From positions 1 to 57,721 of the forward strand of contig JAAYFI010000015.1 of the NCBI GenBank assembly GCA_012728315.1: a stretch of DNA of 57,721 nucleotides, written 5' to 3'. Origin of the DNA: Gammaproteobacteria bacterium (lineage in GTDB: Bacteria; Pseudomonadota; Gammaproteobacteria; Pseudomonadales; Pseudomonadaceae). Positions within the stretch are counted from its first letter, which is position 1. Each line of letters opens with the position of its first letter. This document shows, piece after piece, positions 27,278-35,056 of this stretch. The notes beneath the pieces were generated by a model. That model did no database searches, was not told the DNA's origin, and was given only the letters and a program-made list of their open reading frames with translations. The position numbers and the translations under genes are program-made.

Positions 27278-29644
27278 TTAGTGTTGGTTAGGGGCGATTT
27301 GATTAAGTGCTAGGCGTTCGACTTGGTGAAGATCGAGGCGGTTGATGGCATCCTGTATGCTATTTAAATATTCAATACAGTTGGGGTATTGGCTGGCCAT
27401 GCTGCTGTGCCAATTCTCCATGTCAGTCAGTGCTCCATTGCGTGCCATGTTGGCCAACTCCTGACGGCGGTCTAAGGGCGGCATTATCATAGTGTCATTT
27501 TGGTTGGCGCTGTTGTTCGTCAAATCTTTTGTCTTAGCTGGCAGATCCAAACCATGGGATAAAGGCAAGTCAATAGCACCCAGCAGCGGCAGCGTTTGCG
27601 GCGCTTGCCAGCTGACTACCTGCTCATCAGCCAGCACATTAAACTCAAAGCTGAAGGTAGCCCCTTGGTTAGGGCTGCTATCTAAACTGAGCTCACTTCC
27701 CATACTTCGCAAAATACTTTGAGCGATATACAAGCCTAGCCCTAAGCCAGCGTTAACATTGTTTTGCCCTGCTTCAAGCTGGCCAAACTCTTGGAAAATC
27801 TTCGCCTGCTGTTCCGAATATATTCCGATACCCGAATCACTGACACTAAAATGCAGTCGCCACTGTGAATCCAGTTGAGTGGCAGTAACTTCTAGGCTGA
27901 TCTCACCATTGCGCGTGAACTTCGCGGCATTGGATAACAGGTTAAGCAGCACCTGCCGCAAGCGACGGCCATCTAAATACACAGTTTTAGGGATTTGCTG
28001 GGTGACTGTGATATGGAAACTATTATTTTGTTGCCGGCTTAAGGCGGTGGCGTGTTGCGTAATTTCACCCAGATAATCGAGCAGTTCTGTTGCTTCTGGT
28101 GATAAAGATAAGGGTTTTAGCTCGGCTGAGGCGTAACCCAAAATATCCTCAATCAACGCCAGCTGATAATCCACGCTCCGGGTAATGGCGTTGAGCTTAA
28201 GCTTTTGTTGCGCGCTGGCATTTTTCTCCATCAGCTTGGTGTAACCGGCGATGGTGGCCAAAGGTGCGCGCAAGTCATGGCTGATATAGCCCACAATTTG
28301 TGTTTGCTGGCGGTTCTTTTCATCAGCATATTGCAAGGCTTCGTTTAAGGCTTTGGTTTGCCGCGCGACTTCTGCGGTAAGCCGAATGTTTTCCTCGCGC
28401 TGTAACTGGGAAATTTTCTCGAGGGCCTTTCTACGTTGCAGTCCTACATAAGCTATCCATCCAGCAAATAAAGCCAGATTGATTAAAAAGCTACCCAGTG
28501 CTAACGCTGGGTTCATGCGTAACGAACCCATTGACAGGCTGGCAATGGACTCTGGCAGCAGTCCGCTGCTCTCCAGAGCAATTAAGCTGGCGCGGGCAAG
28601 GGAAAAGGCTGCAATGGCTAAAATAAGGCCGCGGGTGGGTGCGTTTTGCCGCAGGAATAACACAGCTGTGGCCAGCAGCGTCAGGCTAAATAAAGGTCGG
28701 TGCAAATCCGCGAGCCAATATACGTGATACACATCACCAAACGCAGATATCAGCGCCAGTCCTGCATAGTAAACAGCCCAGCCGATCCATACCTTGTGCA
28801 GACTTAAGCGGACTTTTTCACTGCGCGCAATCTCTAAAATAAATACTACAAAGAGCATTAAAGTGAGATTGCTCAATACTAGCGGGCTGCGGTAGGAGAG
28901 CTCGACTAGGTTAACTATAAAATCCAGTTTTTCGTAGCCGCGCCTGATGCCCTCTACCAATAGGGTCAGTAGCGACAGTAGACCTAGCACTAAAAATACT
29001 CGGCTGCGCGCAAAGAGGGCTAACAGGATTGAGGTCCAGCCCAGTGCCAACAGGCCACCAAGCAGCAAACCATCCCAGATTGCATTACGCGCCACATACT
29101 CATTAAACCGCTCTTCAGAATACAAGTAAGGCGCGAGCTTATTGGGTGCAACGCCGGTGCTGCGGATCAATAGAGTTTTACTTTGTCCAGGCGCTAAGTT
29201 GACACCGGTCCAGTGCAGGCGCTTGCTGGTAGGCTCATTGGTGGTTGCACCCTCTAGAGTGTGGGCGGAGGGTATCCATTGCCCATCGCGCTGAGTATAA
29301 AAATTAACTGAGTGGAAATAGGAACCCGGATTTAAGATCAAACGCAACGAATAGTGAGTTTCGCTGCTGTTGGTCAGGGTGGTTTTGCTCCACCAAGCCG
29401 CTGGGGTTAATTGCGCTGGATTGTCGAGTTGGCTGATAGAGACAAAACCGTCAGTGCCATCTTGTAGCGCAGCGATTTGCTGTACATCCATACGCTGCGA
29501 GTCATCCTTATAGAATAGCGTCTGCTGGTACAGCTGTTCTTTCCATTGACTGGCTTGACCCACATCGACACTGGCGGCGGTCGCTGGTGTGACTGTAAAA
29601 CACAGATACAGCAACAACCCCCACAGTGTCGAGCGCGCTACCAT
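27278..29644 (-). CDS. 7TM-DISM sensor histidine kinase
   Basis: The 788-residue protein has a signal sequence (about 1-24) and a periplasmic 7TMR-DISMED2-like sensor (about 30-180) with WWSKTTLTNSS and NPGSYFHSVNFY. Seven membrane helices follow (about 190-400), then a short coiled coil and the kinase core. His456 is in GYISHDLRAPLATIAGY. The N box is NLLSNAAKF (567-575), then DSGIG (603-607) and GLGLGLYIAQS (633-643). A tail of about 110 residues has no recognisable domain. DISMED2 sensors are thought to bind carbohydrate-like or small ligands. The first bases overlap the last codons of the TonB receptor gene upstream by 7 bases, so the sensor and receptor are translationally coupled. The REC-AraC regulator on the other side of the receptor gene is its probable partner. 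Confidence 0.9.
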   Translation of the reverse strand: MVARSTLWGLLLYLCFTVTPATAASVDVGQASQWKEQLYQQTLFYKDDSQRMDVQQIAALQDGTDGFVSISQLDNPAQLTPAAWWSKTTLTNSSETHYSLRLILNPGSYFHSVNFYTQRDGQWIPSAHTLEGATTNEPTSKRLHWTGVNLAPGQSKTLLIRSTGVAPNKLAPYLYSEERFNEYVARNAIWDGLLLGGLLALGWTSILLALFARSRVFLVLGLLSLLTLLVEGIRRGYEKLDFIVNLVELSYRSPLVLSNLTLMLFVVFILEIARSEKVRLSLHKVWIGWAVYYAGLALISAFGDVYHVYWLADLHRPLFSLTLLATAVLFLRQNAPTRGLILAIAAFSLARASLIALESSGLLPESIASLSMGSLRMNPALALGSFLINLALFAGWIAYVGLQRRKALEKISQLQREENIRLTAEVARQTKALNEALQYADEKNRQQTQIVGYISHDLRAPLATIAGYTKLMEKNASAQQKLKLNAITRSVDYQLALIEDILGYASAELKPLSLSPEATELLDYLGEITQHATALSRQQNNSFHITVTQQIPKTVYLDGRRLRQVLLNLLSNAAKFTRNGEISLEVTATQLDSQWRLHFSVSDSGIGIYSEQQAKIFQEFGQLEAGQNNVNAGLGLGLYIAQSILRSMGSELSLDSSPNQGATFSFEFNVLADEQVVSWQAPQTLPLLGAIDLPLSHGLDLPAKTKDLTNNSANQNDTMIMPPLDRRQELANMARNGALTDMENWHSSMASQYPNCIEYLNSIQDAINRLDLHQVERLALNQIAPNQH

Positions 29645-31851
29645 AGAATTTTGGCTCCGACAAATAAGGAGCGCTCTAAGCCTGGGTTAAATGCGGCCTG
29701 TTCAGTGTTTGCTTGGGCGATAAACTCAGTGGAGGCGGCATAGTTTTTATCAGCCAAGTTGCGCGCATTTAAAAATACAGTGAAGCAGCTGGAAGGGTGC
29801 GCGTAACCTAGGGTGAAGTTAACAATCCCATAGCCTGGTGCTTTTAGGGTGTTGGCCTGATCAGCATAGACGGAGGAAGCAAATTCCACATCAGGACCGA
29901 CATACACACCGGATGGGTGCTGATAGGTGACGTGCACACTGCCAAAATGCTGAGGAATCACTGGTAGACGATTATTGTTAAAAGTATCGTCGTTTTTATG
30001 CTGGAAATGGTTCAGGGTATAGCTCAGCCCCCAATCAACTGTGCTGTTAAGCTTTTCTGCAGGTAACTCACCAGACAGCTGCAACTCCAATCCTGCGTGC
30101 ACGGCTCTGGGGATATTGCCGCCCATATAGCTTCCGGGTTTACCGGGATCGGGGATTTTAAGTAATTCATTTTTAACTCGACTATAAAACACCGCCGCAT
30201 CCCAGTGTATCTGTTCGCCACCCCGAGCACCGATCTCCCAAGTGGTGGCTTTTTGCGCTGTAGTGGTGCTGTGAGCGTTATAAAACTCGATTAACGAAGG
30301 CGGCTCATAGCTGCGACTGAGATTGGTATACAGCTGGTTGTGCTCATTCACTTGCCATAACAAGCCCAGCTTAGGGCTCCAGCCGTTATAGCGCTCGCTA
30401 TGGTCAACGTTTTTAAAGTGCTGATAAAAAGGCGACTGCGGGATTTGGGGGAACGGGTTTCGCAGGGCAGTAATCTCACGTCTTCTTTTAGCTGTGACAG
30501 CCTGAGCTGCCGTAATCAACGCTAATCTTGGCGTGAGTGCATAGCTGTTTTCTAAGTACAGCTGGGTGGTTTCTGCGGAGGCTTTAATGTCTTCATACTG
30601 CTGGGGTGTTGGATCTGCAAGCTGACCTAAAGGAGGCGGTGGAACAAAAGGCCCATAGGTTTGACTATTACTGCTGCCCTGCGCGTGGCTGAAACCCCAG
30701 GTAAAGTGATTGTCACGGCCGCCCAAGGTGCGCTTGATTTCGCCGCGAACCGATACGCCATGATCCCGCGCGCGATACTCAATGGGCACCAGCGTACCCA
30801 GCAGGTCAAAGCTGGTATCCATATGGTAAGCGCCTAAGGTAATAAGATCGTCATCAGCGTAGTTAATACTGTGCTGATACGCCAAACGCAGGTGTGGATT
30901 GGTCTTAATGCGGTGATCAGGCCAGCTAGGTGGTGGGTCGTCTAGGCTAGCATTGCCGTGCAGCTGAGCGTGGGTCAGTGGACTGGTGATTTGCTGCTGC
31001 ATCTCTGCGTAGTCCACATGCAGTCGGCCTATCGAGCGCTCATTAACCATAAAACCCAGATTGCCGTAAAAGCGCGATATTTTTTGCTCGGACTGAGGCG
31101 CTGAGCCATCGGTTTGGTAACGGCTTAGCGAAGCAAAGGCATCCATACCATTGTCAAATACCTGCCCAACTCGTGTTTGCAGCCGTAGATAATCATTAGA
31201 ACCGCCTTCAAGCTGGGTTTCTACACCCGAATGTGAATAACCAGTGGGCGAAATAATATTGATCGCGCCACCCAAGGTAGCCGCACCGTAACGCAAGGCA
31301 TTAGCGCCACGATAGATTTCCATATAGCGGGCATTAAAAGGATCAGCATAGGCGGGATCTAGAGTGCCATCGCTTTGATTTAGCGGCAGGCCATCACGCA
31401 ACAAGACAACACCGCGTACTCCTAAGGGCGATGCTAAACCAGAGCCACGAATAGACAGTTTAGGTGAATGCTGGCCAGCTGCGGAGCGGGCATAAACACC
31501 GGGTTGGCGTGCAAGCACATCACTTAACCCCAGCACCGCACGGCGATCGTAATCGGACTCGCTCACCAAACTGACATTGCCCGGCCAACGCTGCAGCCTG
31601 TGCTGTGCAGACTCAGCGGAAGGTGATAATGCGTCCGAGGTGGGGTCGGCAAAGACAGTCTGCGTGCCTAATTCAGCGATAGAGTTGCTGCGAACATCGG
31701 CAAAAGAGGGCTCGCCCAGTGCTAATGTCGATAGAGTAATCCACACCAACAGAGGGCTGCTATAGTAGCGTTTACTGGCAGGAGAGCAAATAAACGCGTT
31801 CAGTTTAAAAACGTGGCTATTAATGAGCCTAATAAGGGTTGATGCAATCAT
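29638..31851 (-). CDS. TonB-dependent outer-membrane receptor
   Basis: The 737-residue protein has an unusually long N-terminal leader (about 50 residues) with a hydrophobic core LLVWITLSTLAL and a possible cut after PSFA. The plug domain follows (LARQPGVYARSAAG, IRGSGLASPLGVRGVVLLRD, YRGANALRYGAATLGGAINI). A 22-strand barrel ends ERSLFVGAKILW with the terminal aromatic residue used for barrel assembly. It imports a scarce ligand (metal chelate, vitamin or similar) with TonB energy. The substrate cannot be read from the sequence, though the layout is closer to FecA-like/metal-chelate receptors than BtuB. It is the first gene of a two-gene operon with the kinase. No Shine-Dalgarno stands out before the ATG at 31,849-31,851, but no later start keeps the signal peptide. 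Confidence 0.92.
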   Translation of the reverse strand: MIASTLIRLINSHVFKLNAFICSPASKRYYSSPLLVWITLSTLALGEPSFADVRSNSIAELGTQTVFADPTSDALSPSAESAQHRLQRWPGNVSLVSESDYDRRAVLGLSDVLARQPGVYARSAAGQHSPKLSIRGSGLASPLGVRGVVLLRDGLPLNQSDGTLDPAYADPFNARYMEIYRGANALRYGAATLGGAINIISPTGYSHSGVETQLEGGSNDYLRLQTRVGQVFDNGMDAFASLSRYQTDGSAPQSEQKISRFYGNLGFMVNERSIGRLHVDYAEMQQQITSPLTHAQLHGNASLDDPPPSWPDHRIKTNPHLRLAYQHSINYADDDLITLGAYHMDTSFDLLGTLVPIEYRARDHGVSVRGEIKRTLGGRDNHFTWGFSHAQGSSNSQTYGPFVPPPPLGQLADPTPQQYEDIKASAETTQLYLENSYALTPRLALITAAQAVTAKRRREITALRNPFPQIPQSPFYQHFKNVDHSERYNGWSPKLGLLWQVNEHNQLYTNLSRSYEPPSLIEFYNAHSTTTAQKATTWEIGARGGEQIHWDAAVFYSRVKNELLKIPDPGKPGSYMGGNIPRAVHAGLELQLSGELPAEKLNSTVDWGLSYTLNHFQHKNDDTFNNNRLPVIPQHFGSVHVTYQHPSGVYVGPDVEFASSVYADQANTLKAPGYGIVNFTLGYAHPSSCFTVFLNARNLADKNYAASTEFIAQANTEQAAFNPGLERSLFVGAKILW

Positions 31852-31983
31852 TTTTGTATAAACACTAATTTTTATTGGATTTATGTGTAGAACCTAGCGG
31901 ACCCGCGTTTTTGTTGCGCATGCCTTGTGTGTAAAATATGCTGATGTTTGACCAGCAAAAAATGGAATTTTGTAACCTATCTT
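31852..31983. promoter_or_regulatory. Divergent promoter region between the receptor and its regulator
   Basis: This AT-rich 132-bp space separates oppositely transcribed genes. TGTATAAACACTAAT (about 31,855-31,869) and TGTGTGTAAAATATG (about 31,926-31,940) contain -10-like TATAAA and TAAAAT on either strand. I see no clear Fur box or AraC operator, so control is inferred only from the divergent layout. Confidence 0.45.
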
Positions 31984-32775
31984 ATGTATAACGCTCATTC
32001 TCATACCCAGCCACACCGGCAACAACCGAGTCTGTTACTGGTGGATGACAAACCAGAACAACTGCGTTTGCTGGTGGAAGCATTGCGTGCCCATGCCTAT
32101 AAAATTAGTGTGGCGTTTGATGGCTTTCAGGGCTATGACCGAGCTGTGTCTATACTACCAGATTTGATTATTTTGGATGTACATATGCCACGCATGGATG
32201 GCTTTGCTTTATGTCGCCGTTTGAAAGCCAATCCCGCTACAGCCCATATTCCAGTTCTTTTTTTAAGCTCGGCGAGCGAAGTGGATACTAAGCTGGCTGG
32301 CCTTACCGGTGGCGGTGTTGACTATATCCTCAAGCCCTATGAACCCGAAGAAGTGGTCGCCCGCGTGCGAATACATTTGGCTTTAGTTGCTCAATCGGCG
32401 GCCAATGCTGACAGTGCAACACCTGAATTGGCTGCGCCCATGGATGAAGACAGCGTGTTGGTGCGTGCCGTGCAACAGGCGCTCACTGCGGATTTGTCAC
32501 TGACACCGCGCTTAGCAGACATTGCTACCCAGCTTGGGGTCAATGAGCGACGGATATCGCGCGCCTTTCGCAAGCGTTTAGATATGTCCCCCTTTGAATA
32601 CTTACGCCAAGAGCGTATGAAAAAAGCCTGTCAGTTACTTGCTGAAACCACTTTGACGATTGTGGTTATTTCGCAAGAAGTGGGCTTTGCAAATGCAGCT
32701 AACTTCGCCACCGCCTTTCGTGAGTACACCAGTACTTCGCCCTCTGATTATCGTCATAACGCGCTCTCTCTTTAA
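31984..32775 (+). CDS. Response regulator with REC and AraC-type DNA-binding domains
   Basis: From the ATG at 31,984 this is a 263-residue protein. The receiver domain (about 15-130) has LLVDDKPEQ and phosphoacceptor Asp in LIILDVHMPRMDGF, then FLSSASE and the conserved Lys in ILKPYEPEE. An AraC/XylS two-helix domain follows (about 165-260): LADIATQLGVNERRISRAF and VISQEVGFANAANFATAFRE. It is the likely partner of the 7TM-DISM kinase and would switch the divergent receptor operon. The longer frame back to 31,948 (TTG) adds residues that do not belong to the receiver fold, so I favour the ATG, although no strong ribosome site precedes it. Confidence 0.88.
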   Translation: MYNAHSHTQPHRQQPSLLLVDDKPEQLRLLVEALRAHAYKISVAFDGFQGYDRAVSILPDLIILDVHMPRMDGFALCRRLKANPATAHIPVLFLSSASEVDTKLAGLTGGGVDYILKPYEPEEVVARVRIHLALVAQSAANADSATPELAAPMDEDSVLVRAVQQALTADLSLTPRLADIATQLGVNERRISRAFRKRLDMSPFEYLRQERMKKACQLLAETTLTIVVISQEVGFANAANFATAFREYTSTSPSDYRHNALSL

Positions 32776-33170
32776 CTCTGCTGGCGCAATAGCCACTTCA
32801 GCGCAGATATAGATACCTATCAAAGAATGTCCCTGTAATCCTCGCGACCCAGTCCCGCACTGGAGGTATGGGGTCGCTGCAGTTTTGCTGAAAAACTGAA
32901 TTTCTTTAAAAAAAGATGACTTTTGTCATTTTGGAAAAGGGAAGTGTCCGTTCTGCAAAAGCCCAGGCATTTTGCGCTGCCATACTCACCGCAGAAGCAC
33001 AAAAAACAGAGGTCTGTAGATTGGCTCTGCTCGCGCTTAATTGCCATTGCACTTGAACTACGCCTTGTTTTTGTCAGTTTTTTATCAGCAGAGCAGCTTG
33101 CAAAGTGCTTATCAGTATTAGGTTTCTGCTGGTTTTGACGTTTGTTATTGAAAACAACTAGGAAGTAAGT
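32776..33170. promoter_or_regulatory. Intergenic region upstream of the secretion/adhesin operon
   Basis: The region contains a stem-loop (32,844-32,877; listed separately) and otherwise no gene I can support. The promoter of the secretion operon should lie in 33,000-33,140, where AT-rich DNA (TTGTTTTTGTCAGTTTTTTATC) occurs. No sigma54 or c-di-GMP-linked (FleQ) site is clear. The ribosome site AGGAAG at 33,161-33,166 precedes the tolC-type ATG. Confidence 0.5.
32844..32877. other. Stem-loop after the REC-AraC gene
   Basis: GCGACCC (32,844-32,850) pairs with GGGTCGC (32,871-32,877), with an inner AGT...ACT pairing in the 20-base loop. No T run follows. It may be a REP-like element or part of a factor-dependent terminator. 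Confidence 0.45.
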
Positions 33171-34994
33171 ATGCAACCAACCACGCACTTTAAAAGATTA
33201 GCCATGGCAGTTTGCTTTGGTGCGATCTCGATGGGCGCGCAAGCGCAACAGGACACCTTGGCTAAGGCCGTTAAAGACTCGATGGATTATCAGCCGGAAA
33301 TCCAAGCGAAATTGCATGCCTTTAACGCCGCCACCTTTGACCGCCGCGAAGCCTTTGGTGGCTACTTGCCCAGCATTGATGCAATTGGAGCAGTAGGTGA
33401 GGCGAAGCGTCAGCATGATGGCCGCCCTGATGGTCGAGGCAACACAAATAACCGCGACTGGTTCTCACGTAATTACGGAGAAATCTCGCTGACACAAATG
33501 TTGTTTGACGGCTTCCGCGTGCGCAATCAAGTGGCCAAGGCCGAGCACACCAGTCGCATGCGCTACTACGAATTGCTCGATGAAGCGGAGAATAAATCAC
33601 TGGAAGTTACGGGCGCCTATTTGGATGTGCTGCGTTACCGTGAAATGGTGCGTTTAGCCCAGCAAAACCTCGACAATCACCGTCGGGTGCAATCGCAAAT
33701 TGAGCAACGTGCCGAGCGCGGAGTCAGTAATAACGCCGATTTACTGCAAATCAATGGCCGTTTAGCTTTAGCAGAGTCCAATCTGCTCACTGAAATTGCC
33801 AATTTGCAAACTGTCAGTGCGCGCTTTCAGCGTTTAGTGGGCCGCTTGCCTGCTGAAGACATGGCTGAGGTGGCTGCAGGGCAGTTTGTTGCGCCGGATG
33901 ACATTCAGGTAGTACTTGATGAAGGCTACGCCAATAACCCCAGTTTGCACGCTGCGTTTGAGAATATTGATGTTAGCGAGTCAGCTTTAAAAGAAGCTAA
34001 ATCACACCGTTATCCAACCTTTGAGTTTGGTGCCAGTCACGGTGCCTACAAAAACAACAATGGCTTTGATAGACGAGACATTAGCGGCTCATCCAGAGGC
34101 CAGCGTTACGGCGATGAAAGCATTGTTGAAATTCGCATGAAGTACAACCTGTACCGCGGTGGCAGTGACCGCGCGGCAGAACGTGCAGCTTTCCAACGCA
34201 TCAATCAAGCAGAAGACTTGCGCGATAAAGCCTGTGTTGATTTGCGTCAGACGGCCTCCATTGCCCACAGCGATATCGGTAACCTGAAAATCAAACAAGA
34301 TGCTCTGAAAAGCCACCGTGATGGCTCCATCAGGGTGGTCAGCGCTTACCGTGAGCAGTTTGATATTGGCCGTCGCTCCTTATTAGATGTACTGGACTCA
34401 GAAAACGAAGCTTTCCAGGCTGAGCGTGCCTATGCCCACGGCCACTACGATTTAATTGCCGCCAATGCCCGTACCTTGCAAAGCATGGGTAAGTTGCTCA
34501 ATACCCTGTCGGTGTCTGCGGAGAAAATTCCTACCCTCAGCGATATCAATGCAGATTCCCGCGTAGAAGATGCACGACAGTACTGCGCCAACTACGGTAC
34601 CGCTAACTGGGACGTGAACCGCTATTTCAATAGCGACGCACCGGTGCAAGTTATGAACCTGAATAGCGATACCTTATTTGATACCGGTTCAGCGCTGATC
34701 AAAGCCGGTTCCGTGCCCAGTTTGGAGCGCTTTGTGGACATGGTTAAAAGCAACGGCACTCTCCGTGAAATACAGATTGTTGGCCACACCGACAGCACTG
34801 GCTCCATGGCTCTTAACCGTAAGCTGTCCTTGGACCGCGCCATTGCTGTGCGTGATTTTATGATTGCGCGCGGTGTGAGCAGCGCGATTATTTCAGCGCA
34901 GGGTGTGGCGTCAACGCAACCCGTCGCCAGCAACAACACAGCTGCAGGTCGCGCGGAAAACCGCCGCGTCACCTTAACTGTTAAACGTGACTAA
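33171..34994 (+). CDS. TolC-family outer-membrane channel fused to an OmpA peptidoglycan-binding domain
   Basis: The 607-residue protein has a signal peptide with cut after GAQA (about residue 25) and a TolC/AggA/LapE-type channel part (about 27-450). The channel part includes LTQMLFDGFRVRNQVAKAEH, TGAYLDVLRYREMVRLAQQN, RGVSNNADLLQINGRLA and REQFDIGRRSLLDVLDSENE. From about residue 490 comes an OmpA-like domain: DTLFDTGSALIKAG, EIQIVGHTDSTGSMALNRKL and RGVSSAIISAQGVAS, ending in AENRRVTLTVKRD. The channel should receive the adhesin from the LapBC-like pump; the OmpA domain would fix it to the cell wall. In many genomes these are two neighbouring genes, and LapE of Pseudomonas lacks the OmpA part, so the fusion is notable. 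It is first in the operon, followed by a strong stem-loop before lapB. Confidence 0.92.
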   Translation: MQPTTHFKRLAMAVCFGAISMGAQAQQDTLAKAVKDSMDYQPEIQAKLHAFNAATFDRREAFGGYLPSIDAIGAVGEAKRQHDGRPDGRGNTNNRDWFSRNYGEISLTQMLFDGFRVRNQVAKAEHTSRMRYYELLDEAENKSLEVTGAYLDVLRYREMVRLAQQNLDNHRRVQSQIEQRAERGVSNNADLLQINGRLALAESNLLTEIANLQTVSARFQRLVGRLPAEDMAEVAAGQFVAPDDIQVVLDEGYANNPSLHAAFENIDVSESALKEAKSHRYPTFEFGASHGAYKNNNGFDRRDISGSSRGQRYGDESIVEIRMKYNLYRGGSDRAAERAAFQRINQAEDLRDKACVDLRQTASIAHSDIGNLKIKQDALKSHRDGSIRVVSAYREQFDIGRRSLLDVLDSENEAFQAERAYAHGHYDLIAANARTLQSMGKLLNTLSVSAEKIPTLSDINADSRVEDARQYCANYGTANWDVNRYFNSDAPVQVMNLNSDTLFDTGSALIKAGSVPSLERFVDMVKSNGTLREIQIVGHTDSTGSMALNRKLSLDRAIAVRDFMIARGVSSAIISAQGVASTQPVASNNTAAGRAENRRVTLTVKRD

Positions 34995-35005
34995 TAGCGA
35001 CACAC

Positions 35006-35033
35006 GGCATGCACGGGCCCACCTGTGCATGCC
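35006..35033 (+). other. Strong stem-loop between the tolC-type gene and lapB
   Basis: GGCATGCACGGG (35,006-35,017) pairs with CCTGTGCATGCC (35,022-35,033) through 12 pairs including one G-U, around the loop CCCA. There is no T tract after it, so it is not a normal terminator. Its place between operon genes suggests mRNA stabilisation or a partial attenuator that makes more channel than pump. Confidence 0.7.
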
Positions 35034-35056
35034 CAAGCCTATGATTGAGATCAGCA

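Noticed and set aside
32820..33188. 122-codon minus-strand frame and a 44-codon plus-strand frame (from 32,916) before the secretion operon
   Set aside because: Neither has a supported start or domain. The minus-strand frame runs through the secretion-operon promoter area and the tolC-type start.
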